The notes beneath the pieces are model-generated. The model saw only the letters and a list, made by a program, of their open reading frames with translations. It was not told where the DNA came from and made no database searches. Of a stretch of DNA of 27,512 nt, positions 15,458 through 22,773 are shown piece by piece. The stretch is from Rickettsiella sp. (lineage in GTDB: Bacteria; Pseudomonadota; Gammaproteobacteria; Diplorickettsiales; Diplorickettsiaceae): assembly GCA_031119195.1 (NCBI GenBank), contig JAVHYG010000005.1, positions 1-27,512 on the forward strand, given 5' to 3'. How positions within the stretch are numbered: the stretch's first letter is position 1; every line of letters begins with the position of its first letter. The position numbers and the translations under genes are program-made.

Positions 15458-17041
15458 TTAATTAAATTTTGGCGGTGTAGTGAAACTATGTAAAGGGGGT
15501 GGTGAGCTTAAGGTCCATTCTAAACCTTCAGCACCTTCCCAGACTTTATCAGTTGCTTTTTTTCCCTTTCGAAGTATAGCTCGAACGATAACAACAAGAA
15601 AAAATATCTGCGCAAAACCAAAAATGAACGCACCTAAACTTGCAATCGCGTTAAAATTTGCAAATTGTAATGAATAATCGGCAATTCGACGTGGCATGCC
15701 AGCTAACCCTAAAAAATGCATGGGAAAGAAGGTAAGATTAACCCCTATCACCGATAACCAAAAATGACATTGCCCCAACCTTTCATTGTACATAACACCA
15801 GTCATTTTAGGTAACCAATAATACGTTGCTGCAATAGCGGCAAATAAGCCACCAGGTACCAAGACATAATGAAAATGGGCGACAACAAAATAAGTATCCT
15901 GATATTGAAAATCAGCGGGTACCATCGAAAGCATTACGCCAGAAAATCCACCGATAGTGAATAAAATAACGAATGCAATAGCAAATAACATGGGGGTTTC
16001 AAAAGTAAGAGCACCGCGATACATTGTTGTGACCCAATTAAATACCTTAACGCCAGTGGGGACTGCGATCAGCATCGTGGTATACATAAAAAATAATTCG
16101 GCTGCTAAAGGTACTCCAGTTACAAACATATGGTGTACCCAAACAATAAACGATAAAAAAGCAATTGCCAAAATTGCATAGACCATAAATCGATAGCCAA
16201 AAAGTTTTTTTCGACTGAAAGTGGGAATAATTTGAGAAATGATGCCAAAGGCAGGGAGAATAATAATATAAACTTCAGGATGACCAAAAAACCAAAAAAG
16301 ATGTTGATAAAGCAATGGATCACCACCGCCTGCAGCACTAAAGAAACTCGTAAAAAAATGTCGGTCCATTAACATCATAGTGACAGCGGCCGCTAAAACA
16401 GGCATGACACCAATTAATAGAAATGCTGTGACAAGCCAAGCCCAACAAAATATGGGCATTTTCATCAATGTCATGCCCGGTGTGCGTAAATTGAGAATCG
16501 TTACAATGATATTGATAGCGCCCATTAAAGAAGATAATCCCATTAAATGGATAGCAAGTATTAAATAGTCGGTACTTTCTGGCGCATAGCTTGTTGATAA
16601 TGGCGCATACATAGTCCAACCAAAATCAGGTGCAGCACCCTCCATAAATAAAGTACTAAATAATAAGATAGCAGCAACGGGTAGAATCCAAAAAGCCCAA
16701 TTATTCATACGTGGCATAGCCATGTCGGGTGCCCCTATCATCAAAGGTATCATCCAGTTCGCGAAACCAGAAAATGCAGGCATAATGGCAAGAAATAGCA
16801 TGACAATGCCGTGCATGGTTGTCATTTGATTAAACAATTCGGGGTTAAGTAAACGTGCACCCGGTTGAAATAATTCTGCCCGAATCAACAAAGCAAAAAT
16901 ACCGCCAATAAAAAACATTAGTAAACTGAATAGTAAATAAAGTGTGCCAATTTCTTTATGGTTTGTCGTGAAAAGCCAACGTTTAAAAAAAGCTAAAAAA
17001 CCTTTTTGAACGGAATGTTCTAACTCAGATGTTTGTTCCAT
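15458..17041 (-). CDS. ctaD: Cytochrome c oxidase subunit I (aa3 type)
   Basis: This is the catalytic subunit holding heme a, heme a3 and CuB. The protein of about 527 residues has the twelve-helix heme-copper oxidase core. TTNHKEIGTLYL opens the first helix, MTTMHGIVM carries a heme a ligand, and GHPEVYIIILPAFG carries a CuB histidine, the A-family glutamate and the cross-linking tyrosine. VWVHHMFVTG holds two more CuB histidines, and DTYFVVAHFHYVL carries the heme a3 and heme a ligands. I take the ATG at 17041 (MEQTSELEHS), which has AGGA eleven bases upstream, over one 48 bases further upstream. The upstream choice would lie deeper in ctaC and give an unusually long leader. Even so it overlaps ctaC by 17 bases. 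Confidence 0.97.
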   Translation of the reverse strand: MEQTSELEHSVQKGFLAFFKRWLFTTNHKEIGTLYLLFSLLMFFIGGIFALLIRAELFQPGARLLNPELFNQMTTMHGIVMLFLAIMPAFSGFANWMIPLMIGAPDMAMPRMNNWAFWILPVAAILLFSTLFMEGAAPDFGWTMYAPLSTSYAPESTDYLILAIHLMGLSSLMGAINIIVTILNLRTPGMTLMKMPIFCWAWLVTAFLLIGVMPVLAAAVTMMLMDRHFFTSFFSAAGGGDPLLYQHLFWFFGHPEVYIIILPAFGIISQIIPTFSRKKLFGYRFMVYAILAIAFLSFIVWVHHMFVTGVPLAAELFFMYTTMLIAVPTGVKVFNWVTTMYRGALTFETPMLFAIAFVILFTIGGFSGVMLSMVPADFQYQDTYFVVAHFHYVLVPGGLFAAIAATYYWLPKMTGVMYNERLGQCHFWLSVIGVNLTFFPMHFLGLAGMPRRIADYSLQFANFNAIASLGAFIFGFAQIFFLVVIVRAILRKGKKATDKVWEGAEGLEWTLSSPPPLHSFTTPPKFN

Positions 17042-17834
17042 GAGAGGTGTTGTCCTGTTGTTTGATCCATTGATTAAATTTCGATTCACTGACGGCTTCT
17101 ACCACGATAGGCATAAATGCATGATTAGTGCCGCATAATTCAGCACATTGGCCGCGATAAGTGCCTTCTTTGTCGATTCTAGCCCAAGCTTCATTAATAA
17201 ATCCGGGTATGGTATCGCGCTTGATACCCAAAGTTGGTAACCACCAAGAGTGTATGACATCGTTAGAAGTAAATAGAAATCTAATTTTTTTATGAATAGG
17301 AACAACCAATGGATGATCGACTTCTAATAAATACCAAGGATTTTTTTCCGCTCTATTTTGTAATTCTTCTGTAGGCGTCGATAAACTACTAAAAAAATCG
17401 ATTCCTTGATCGAGATAGGCATAACGCCAGCGCCATTGGTAACCTGTGACCTTGATAGTGATATCAGGATTACTATTATCATTCATTTTGATGAGTGTTT
17501 TGGTGGCAGGTATAGCAATCACTATCAAAATAATGAAAGGAACGATAGCCCAAGTAATTTCTAATAGTGGATGTTCATGAAATTGTGAAGGTTCAACGCC
17601 ACGAGATTTTCGATGTCGAATCAATGAAAACAGCATAATACCGAATACAACAATGGCGATTGCCACACAGATCCAAAATACCAACATATGAAGATTATAA
17701 ATAGCATGGCTGATGGGAGTGACACCACGCGGCATATTAGTCTGCCATGTTGCTAAGGCGAAGTGTGGAGTAAAAAATAAACTCAAGCCAACAAGAAAAT
17801 ATAAATGTAAGGCCTTAAAATAATTTAATCTCAT
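17025..17834 (-). CDS. ctaC: Cytochrome c oxidase subunit II
   Basis: Subunit II takes electrons from cytochrome c into the CuA centre. The 269-residue precursor has a signal peptide ending near HFALA, two membrane helices (about residues 46-72 and 92-112) and an extracytoplasmic cupredoxin domain. All CuA ligands are visible: His195 in DVIHSWWLP, then Cys230, Glu232, Cys234, His238 and Met241 in CAELCGTNHAFM. The aromatic patch YQWRWRY, used for electron entry, is present. There is no fused cytochrome c domain. AAGGA stands five bases before the ATG. Its 3' end overlaps ctaD. The multiheme cytochrome c gene lies 190 bp upstream on the same strand and may supply electrons. Confidence 0.97.
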   Translation of the reverse strand: MRLNYFKALHLYFLVGLSLFFTPHFALATWQTNMPRGVTPISHAIYNLHMLVFWICVAIAIVVFGIMLFSLIRHRKSRGVEPSQFHEHPLLEITWAIVPFIILIVIAIPATKTLIKMNDNSNPDITIKVTGYQWRWRYAYLDQGIDFFSSLSTPTEELQNRAEKNPWYLLEVDHPLVVPIHKKIRFLFTSNDVIHSWWLPTLGIKRDTIPGFINEAWARIDKEGTYRGQCAELCGTNHAFMPIVVEAVSESKFNQWIKQQDNTSHGTNI

Positions 17835-17970
17835 AACTATCCTTGTTATTGATATTTCTCAATAATTTTTTTGAAATCTGTATGTTAGCTTTATGAAGAA
17901 GCAAATATTTTAATTGAGTTTTAGGCGGATTGGCTTTTAGAAGGGAAATGTACATGTCGTACTCGAGCAT
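17815..17970 (-). CDS. Possible 51-residue ORF between the cytochrome c gene and ctaC
   Basis: An ATG at 17970 opens 51 codons (MLEYDMYISLLKANPPKTQL...) that run 20 bases into ctaC in another frame. The same frame is open back to the stop codon of the cytochrome c gene and is in register with it, giving 68 sense codons in all after that stop. There is no Shine-Dalgarno sequence before the ATG. It could be a chance open frame, a small protein, or the remains of a longer C terminus of the cytochrome. I recognise no family. Confidence 0.25.
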   Translation of the reverse strand: MLEYDMYISLLKANPPKTQLKYLLLHKANIQISKKLLRNINNKDSYEIKLF

Positions 17971-18021
17971 CGGAAAAGACAATCCAACAGGAAAATCAAT
18001 TATAAAGCTGAAGTTTACGCA

Positions 18022-19548
18022 TTACCATAGTGAATAATCTCCGCTAGTCTTACTCTTTTCTACCATATATCTCACACTCGCTTCCAATTCAGCATTACTA
18101 CACGTATTACAATCTCCCTTTGGAGGCATTTTTTTATAGCCATTAATGGTATTTTCAAACAAACTATCTAAGCCTTTTGCGATTAAAGGTTTCCAAACTA
18201 GTTTGTCTCCTAATTGCGGGGTATCTGGAATTCCCTTACTATGACAAATAGCACAGTGATTTTGGTAGATATTTTTTCCAATTTTTAAACTAAGTGTTGC
18301 TTCTTGAACGGGTAGGAGGTTACGACTACTTTCGGTTTCTTTTGTATTAATAAGATAATCAACAGCGGCTTTAACCGCATCATCTGAACAACCAGTACAA
18401 GTACCTTTAGCGGGCATGGAATTAAAACCTTGAATTGCGCGTTGATAAACAAGTTGTTTGCCTAATTTCAGGCGCGTTTGCCATTCGGAAATATCACCAA
18501 GCTTGGGTGCACCTGCAGAACCTGCAGCATGGCAAGTAGCGCAATATTTTTTATATACCTTTTTCCCAGTTTTAGCAGTAATGGGCCCTGTAAAGGGCGA
18601 TAGAGGTAATTGGCTTTTGACATTTTTTAAATAAATGGCAATCGCAGTTAAATCATAATTTGTTAAATAGGATAAGCTATTACTATTTACTTCCGCCATG
18701 GGCCCACCGACCTTCCCCGCACCTTTTAACATTTTTCCTTGGGTGAAAACTTCTTTAATTTCAGAAAGGGGTATTCCTTTTAATCCACTCGATGTAATGT
18801 TCGGTGCATAATAACCTTCGATAAACCCACCGGTTAAATAGTTTTTCTTCTTTTCTGCACCTAACAGGTTTAGTGGGCTGTGACACATTCCACAATGACC
18901 TAAACCTTGTACTAAATAAGCACCGCGATTCCATTCTTGGGTTTGTTTCGGTTGAGATTTAAATTCACCCGCACGAAAAAATAAAATGCGCCAACCTAGT
19001 TGCAGAAAACGCCAATTAAAAGGCCACATCATTTTGTTGACTTCATTCTTTTTTTGTATGGCTGGTAAACTGAAAAGATAAGCTTTAAGTGCAAGTAGAT
19101 CATTTTTATTGATTTTAGTAAAGCTTGCAAAAGGAAAGACTGGAAAATAGTAGGATCCATCAGGCGCAATACCTTTGTGCATGGCACGAATGAAATCTTT
19201 ATCACTCCATTGACCAATACCGGTTGTTTTATCCGGAGTAATATTTGGCGAATAAATCATGCCAAAGGGTGTATAGATTCCAAGGCCACCAGCAAAGGCT
19301 CGTCCATTGTGTTTGGTGTCGGTATGACAAGCGATACAATCACCTGCTTTGCTTAAGTATTCTCCTCGTTTAATTAATCGACGTTTTGCTGAGTCTAAAG
19401 GATAGTGTAACTGAGGGTACGCAATAAAAAGATCCATGTTTTTTTTAATGTTTGATTGATTTTGCGCAATGCTTAAATTAGGCAAGGTAAAAAAAAGTGT
19501 GAAAGAAAATACGCGTAAAAATTCAATCCTTGAAAATATGTTACTCAT
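18022..19548 (-). CDS. Tetraheme c-type cytochrome (ADH-type diheme half plus two c5-like domains)
   Basis: The 508-residue precursor begins with a signal peptide ending near LSIA-QN. Four CxxCH heme sites are visible: CIACH (71-75), CGMCH (219-223), CATCH (336-340) and CAICH (432-436). The first 310 residues resemble the cytochrome c subunit of membrane alcohol/gluconate dehydrogenases (AGGLGIYTPFGMIYSPNITP, DGSYYFPVFPFASF). The last two domains look like cytochrome c5. Each has a methionine-proline axial-ligand loop (NSMPAKG and KKMPPKG) followed by the extra c5 cysteine pair (GTCTGCSDD and GDCNTCSNAE). No dehydrogenase subunit lies nearby, while ctaC follows downstream, so a periplasmic electron donor to the aa3 oxidase is the likeliest role, by inference. 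No strong Shine-Dalgarno sequence precedes the ATG. Confidence 0.9.
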   Translation of the reverse strand: MSNIFSRIEFLRVFSFTLFFTLPNLSIAQNQSNIKKNMDLFIAYPQLHYPLDSAKRRLIKRGEYLSKAGDCIACHTDTKHNGRAFAGGLGIYTPFGMIYSPNITPDKTTGIGQWSDKDFIRAMHKGIAPDGSYYFPVFPFASFTKINKNDLLALKAYLFSLPAIQKKNEVNKMMWPFNWRFLQLGWRILFFRAGEFKSQPKQTQEWNRGAYLVQGLGHCGMCHSPLNLLGAEKKKNYLTGGFIEGYYAPNITSSGLKGIPLSEIKEVFTQGKMLKGAGKVGGPMAEVNSNSLSYLTNYDLTAIAIYLKNVKSQLPLSPFTGPITAKTGKKVYKKYCATCHAAGSAGAPKLGDISEWQTRLKLGKQLVYQRAIQGFNSMPAKGTCTGCSDDAVKAAVDYLINTKETESSRNLLPVQEATLSLKIGKNIYQNHCAICHSKGIPDTPQLGDKLVWKPLIAKGLDSLFENTINGYKKMPPKGDCNTCSNAELEASVRYMVEKSKTSGDYSLW

Positions 19549-19894
19549 AGTCTTTTGACGGTCCGTTTTTGTTAGTTGCCTTGAAGCGATTCCATGCTTC
19601 TAAAAACAGATACATTAAACCACCATAATGCCATAGTATGGTTTTGTTTTTAAAGCCCCTTAATTTAGAAAAAAGTATTGTGAAGTTAATCTATAAAGGT
19701 ATATTCAAAGAAATTCCTTCGAGGAGGTTTCTAAATTATGGAAATCGGTTCCTAGCAGCGACATTAAGTAAATAATAAACACAGTTGCACTAACGTAAGT
19801 TAAGTTAATTACTACTTAGCTGTCATATAAAAGGGCTTTGCTGTATTTCTTAAAGTAGCTTGTTAGCCAGCTTATTTTCTGGTAGAAAAACAAA
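19549..19894. promoter_or_regulatory. Divergent intergenic region between the cytochrome c gene and the Sua5 gene
   Basis: This 346-bp region must serve both divergent genes. On the plus strand a TATAAA at 19826-19831 is a possible -10 element, without a convincing -35. Near 19711-19727 an imperfect stem (TTCCTTCGAGGAGG) and a GAGGAGG followed by an ATG give only a five-codon frame, so I do not call a leader peptide. On the minus strand a 24-codon frame (19541-19615) ends inside the cytochrome c start. Nothing else was identified. Confidence 0.4.
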
Positions 19895-20848
19895 ATGAAG
19901 TTAAAAATAGGTCAAAAAAGAGTAAATACATTTTCTAGAGGACAATTAAAGAGGATTGTGGACTCATTGCAACAAGGAAACGTAATTGCCTTTCCTACCG
20001 AGACCGTGTATGCCCTAGCAGGAGATGCTAGAAATTTAACGGCAATAAAGAAGATTTTTGCACTTAAAAATCGACCTTTAAATCAGCCTTTGAGTGTTTT
20101 ATTACCTGAAAACTATAATTTCGAGCTATGGGTTACTAACGTATCTTCCCTAGCTAGACATTTGGCTGCTTGTTTTTGGCCTGGACCTTTGACCCTAATT
20201 TTAAATAAAAATGAAACTGTTTTACCAGAACTAACAGGGGGTCAATCCAAAATCGGCTTACGCGTGCCTGATCATCCTATTGCGCAAGCTATATTGCAAG
20301 GATTTACTAGTGGGTTAGCTGCCCCTTCTGCCAATCGCTCTACTTATCTTAGTTCAACCCAATTAGAACATGTGCAACAAGCATTTAGTGATCAACTCGA
20401 TATCATCATTGATGGAGGTGAATGTTCTGTTGGCATTGAATCTACAATTGTCGATGTTACATCAACGATCCCAAGGATATTAAGATTAGGGGCAATTTCA
20501 CAAGCAAAAATACAAAATGTAGTAAATTGTGAAGTTATTTTGGATACCCCTGCTTCAATGCGAGATATAAGATTACCCATTCAAGAAATTGCGATCTCCA
20601 ATTTAAAGAGTGTTATTTCTGAATATTTAAGTTATGGGAAATCGGTTACTGTATTGGCAAGACATTCATCTAAATTAGCCATGAAAAATCTCATTTGGAT
20701 TAATATGCCTAAAGAAGCTTTTGATTACGCGCGTGTCTTATATAAGTATTTACGCGAAGCTGAAAATTTAACAGATAAAATATTAATTGAAGCGCTTCCC
20801 ACGGATGCAAGCTGGATTGGAATAAGACATATATTAGGAAAATACTAA
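19895..20848 (+). CDS. Threonylcarbamoyl-AMP synthase, Sua5 type
   Basis: Sua5/TsaC makes L-threonylcarbamoyladenylate from threonine, bicarbonate and ATP, the first step to the t6A base at tRNA position 37. The 317-residue protein has the YrdC domain in the first 200 residues, with PTETVYALAGDA, KNRPLNQPLSVLL, CFWPGPLTLIL, PSANRS and the ESTIVDVT block. A C-terminal domain of about 100 residues ends IGIRHILGKY, making it the longer Sua5 form rather than the short TsaC form of E. coli. The linker and C-terminal domain are somewhat shorter than in many Sua5 proteins. No clear ribosome binding site precedes the ATG at 19895. It is the first plus-strand gene of this block. Confidence 0.92.
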   Translation: MKLKIGQKRVNTFSRGQLKRIVDSLQQGNVIAFPTETVYALAGDARNLTAIKKIFALKNRPLNQPLSVLLPENYNFELWVTNVSSLARHLAACFWPGPLTLILNKNETVLPELTGGQSKIGLRVPDHPIAQAILQGFTSGLAAPSANRSTYLSSTQLEHVQQAFSDQLDIIIDGGECSVGIESTIVDVTSTIPRILRLGAISQAKIQNVVNCEVILDTPASMRDIRLPIQEIAISNLKSVISEYLSYGKSVTVLARHSSKLAMKNLIWINMPKEAFDYARVLYKYLREAENLTDKILIEALPTDASWIGIRHILGKY

Positions 20849-20945
20849 GCTGCAGTCTTAAAATTTTAGCAAAAATTTAGTGATTCATAGATTTTTTTTA
20901 TAAAATAGACTAATTTAATACTATTAATTGCTGAAAAAATAACCT

Positions 20946-21098
20946 ATGTTAGCTTTATTTTTCATCTATAGTATTTGCGTATTACTTGCTTGGTTTAAAC
21001 GTAGACAACTTTCTATTGGTCTATTTATTTTCTTTTTAATAGCTACGACATTTGTATTTATGCACCATCTCACTAGTCAACTCAGTCTACAATTTTAA
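20946..21098 (+). CDS. DUF5993-like 50-residue membrane protein next to dsbB
   Basis: An ATG at 20946 opens a 50-codon frame ending TAA at 21096-21098. The product has two hydrophobic segments (MLALFFIYSICVLLAW, then SIGLFIFFLIATTFVFM) separated by a basic turn FKRRQ, and ends in MHHLTSQLSLQF. This plan, with the basic turn and the H-H-x-T-x-x-L-x-L-x-F tail, matches the small DUF5993 proteins that are known to sit directly before dsbB-like genes. The dsbB ATG follows after seven bases, so the two are very likely translated from one message. The function is unknown; partnership with the DsbB variant is inferred from position. Confidence 0.75.
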   Translation: MLALFFIYSICVLLAWFKRRQLSIGLFIFFLIATTFVFMHHLTSQLSLQF

Positions 21099-21105
21099 AT
21101 GCAAT

Positions 21106-21696
21106 ATGGAACCCATTAAAGTTGCTAAAATTATTAAGATTCTTAATGCCATCGATGCATTAGGACTTGGATTTTTATTGATTATTGCATTTGCAATGCA
21201 AATAATTTTACATGAGTTGCCTTGTCCTTTATGTATATTACAACGTATTGGAATTTTGGCGATTGCGTTTGGATTTTTGTTGAACGTTCAATTTAATATC
21301 CGTCCAGGACATTACACGCTTTCATTATTAGCAGCATTATTAACGGCTTCCATGTCTATACGTCAAATATTTCTTCATGTTATCCCTGGCGATCCGGGTT
21401 ATGGGTTACCTGTTTTCGGAGTACATTTATATACCTGGGTTTTTCTTTTATGTGTCGGAATCATTATCTATATCGCTGTTATTTTAAGTATATTTCCTCA
21501 ATATTCACTCGTACAAACGAACAAGCTTAAAAGCAGGTCTTTACAGACATTAACACATCTTGCTTTTACTGTAGTCTTCCTTTTGACCATTTTTAATGGT
21601 GTATCTACCTATCTCGAATGTGGATTTAAACCTTGTCCTGAAAATCCTTCCAAATATGAGATTCAGTTAGTAGAAACTCATCCTTCACATACTTAG
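21106..21696 (+). CDS. dsbB: DsbB-family disulfide bond formation protein, non-canonical cysteine layout
   Basis: DsbB reoxidises periplasmic DsbA and passes electrons to quinone in the inner membrane. The 196-residue product has the first redox pair as expected in LPCPLCILQR (Cys40, Cys43) after the first helix. The second periplasmic loop (about residues 86-108, RQIFLHVIPGDPGYG then LPVFGVHLYTW) contains no cysteine. A second pair instead lies after a fifth hydrophobic helix near the C terminus (ECGFKPCP, Cys172 and Cys177). This is the DsbB-like subfamily associated with DUF5993. I start at the ATG at 21106; an upstream in-frame ATG at 21052 would overlap the microprotein gene and place extra residues before the first helix. 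Transcription is probably shared with the microprotein gene. Confidence 0.88.
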   Translation: MEPIKVAKIIKILNAIDALGLGFLLIIAFAMQIILHELPCPLCILQRIGILAIAFGFLLNVQFNIRPGHYTLSLLAALLTASMSIRQIFLHVIPGDPGYGLPVFGVHLYTWVFLLCVGIIIYIAVILSIFPQYSLVQTNKLKSRSLQTLTHLAFTVVFLLTIFNGVSTYLECGFKPCPENPSKYEIQLVETHPSHT

Positions 21697-21776
21697 TATA
21701 TTTTTAAGTTAATTTTACTTTAACAATTAGTCTTTAAGATACTTTCAACAAATAGAATAACTTTTGGACTGATTTT

Positions 21777-22727
21777 ATGCCTAACAATATTACCGAAGAT
21801 CAAAAAAAAACCGAAGGACAAAATCTTTTTATAAAAAACTTTAATAAATTTAGATCGCGTAAAGGAAAAAAAAAGATAAGTTCTAAGGTGGTTGAAACAA
21901 CCAGTACTAGTGGACAGCAACAAGAAAGTAAGTTGGAAAATATTAAATTTATAAAATCAGAAGTACCTACTGAAAATGAGCAACTTGTAGAAAAATTTAT
22001 TAAACTTTTAATTTCTAGCGCTTTGCCAGTACAAGTTCCTAGAGAAAACTACGCTAGGCCAAGATACGCAGGTTTAGCATCGCTGGCTATAATATCAGAA
22101 TTGTTTTTTAATTCTAAACTTAAAATTACCATTGAAAACATGGATAAACCTAATGATGCAATAAAGTTCGCTGTAGATATTAAGATGTTAGAATTTGAAA
22201 AAAATGATTTATCACTCGATAAGCTAAAGCGTTTTGTAGCTTCTGAAAACGACTATTCTATAAAAATGAAATATTTTCAAGCAAACCATACTAGTGTTTC
22301 AAGTTTAGATTGGGCAAATTTTAGAATAGAAATTAATGAAACTATTTTTTCTTTGGTTCAGCTATCTGATATTGAGATAAGTGATTTTCTGGAGCAACAT
22401 TTTAAAGGCGATGAAAAAAATGAATATAATAAAGTTTTGAATTCGATATTAGTTATTAAAGAAAATACTGAATTTATAAAGTATCTGAAGGAAACAAAAA
22501 ATGAAAAATATGCAAAATATATAATTGAAAAATCAACTCATCAAACTACGATAGATATCACAAATCGTGAGGAAGCTATACTATCAAAAGGTTATCGAAA
22601 GAGTCAGATTTTCCATGCTGATGGAAAAAATATAAACTTTTTTACTGGGGAAGTTAAAAAGGACGAAGAAATTTCTGATACGAATAATAATAATTTTTCT
22701 TCTACTCCCTCTTGCAGTAATAATTAA
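21777..22727 (+). CDS. Orphan hydrophilic protein of 316 residues
   Basis: No family is recognised. The product starts MPNNITEDQKKTEGQNL. It has a basic N-terminal patch (FRSRKGKKKISSK), no signal peptide or membrane segment, a mixed alpha/beta middle and a polar disordered-looking tail (DTNNNNFSSTPSCSNN) preceded by an acidic KKDEEIS. It is very AT-rich compared with dsbB and oxyR on either side. A C-terminal acidic cluster is a feature of some Dot/Icm effectors (E-block), but here it is a single short run and weak evidence. There is no clear ribosome binding site. The gene lies 80 bp after dsbB and 46 bp before oxyR on the same strand. Confidence 0.7.
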   Translation: MPNNITEDQKKTEGQNLFIKNFNKFRSRKGKKKISSKVVETTSTSGQQQESKLENIKFIKSEVPTENEQLVEKFIKLLISSALPVQVPRENYARPRYAGLASLAIISELFFNSKLKITIENMDKPNDAIKFAVDIKMLEFEKNDLSLDKLKRFVASENDYSIKMKYFQANHTSVSSLDWANFRIEINETIFSLVQLSDIEISDFLEQHFKGDEKNEYNKVLNSILVIKENTEFIKYLKETKNEKYAKYIIEKSTHQTTIDITNREEAILSKGYRKSQIFHADGKNINFFTGEVKKDEEISDTNNNNFSSTPSCSNN

Positions 22728-22773
22728 AATAAAAATTTGCTAAATTTTTACGTTTGTTTATTCTTAAGGGATT

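Noticed and set aside
16120..16619. Minus-strand frames of 72 and 93 codons within ctaD
   Set aside because: They are out-of-frame shadows of the subunit I gene, whose full set of metal ligands supports the main frame.
19711..19755. GAGGAGG plus ATG as a leader peptide before the Sua5 gene
   Set aside because: The frame has only five codons, the spacing from GAGGAGG to ATG is long, and no attenuator-like structure with a T-run follows.
22737..22773. Promoter-like TTGCTA...TATTCT just before oxyR
   Set aside because: The -10 would lie only about a dozen bases before the ATG, leaving no room for a ribosome binding site leader.
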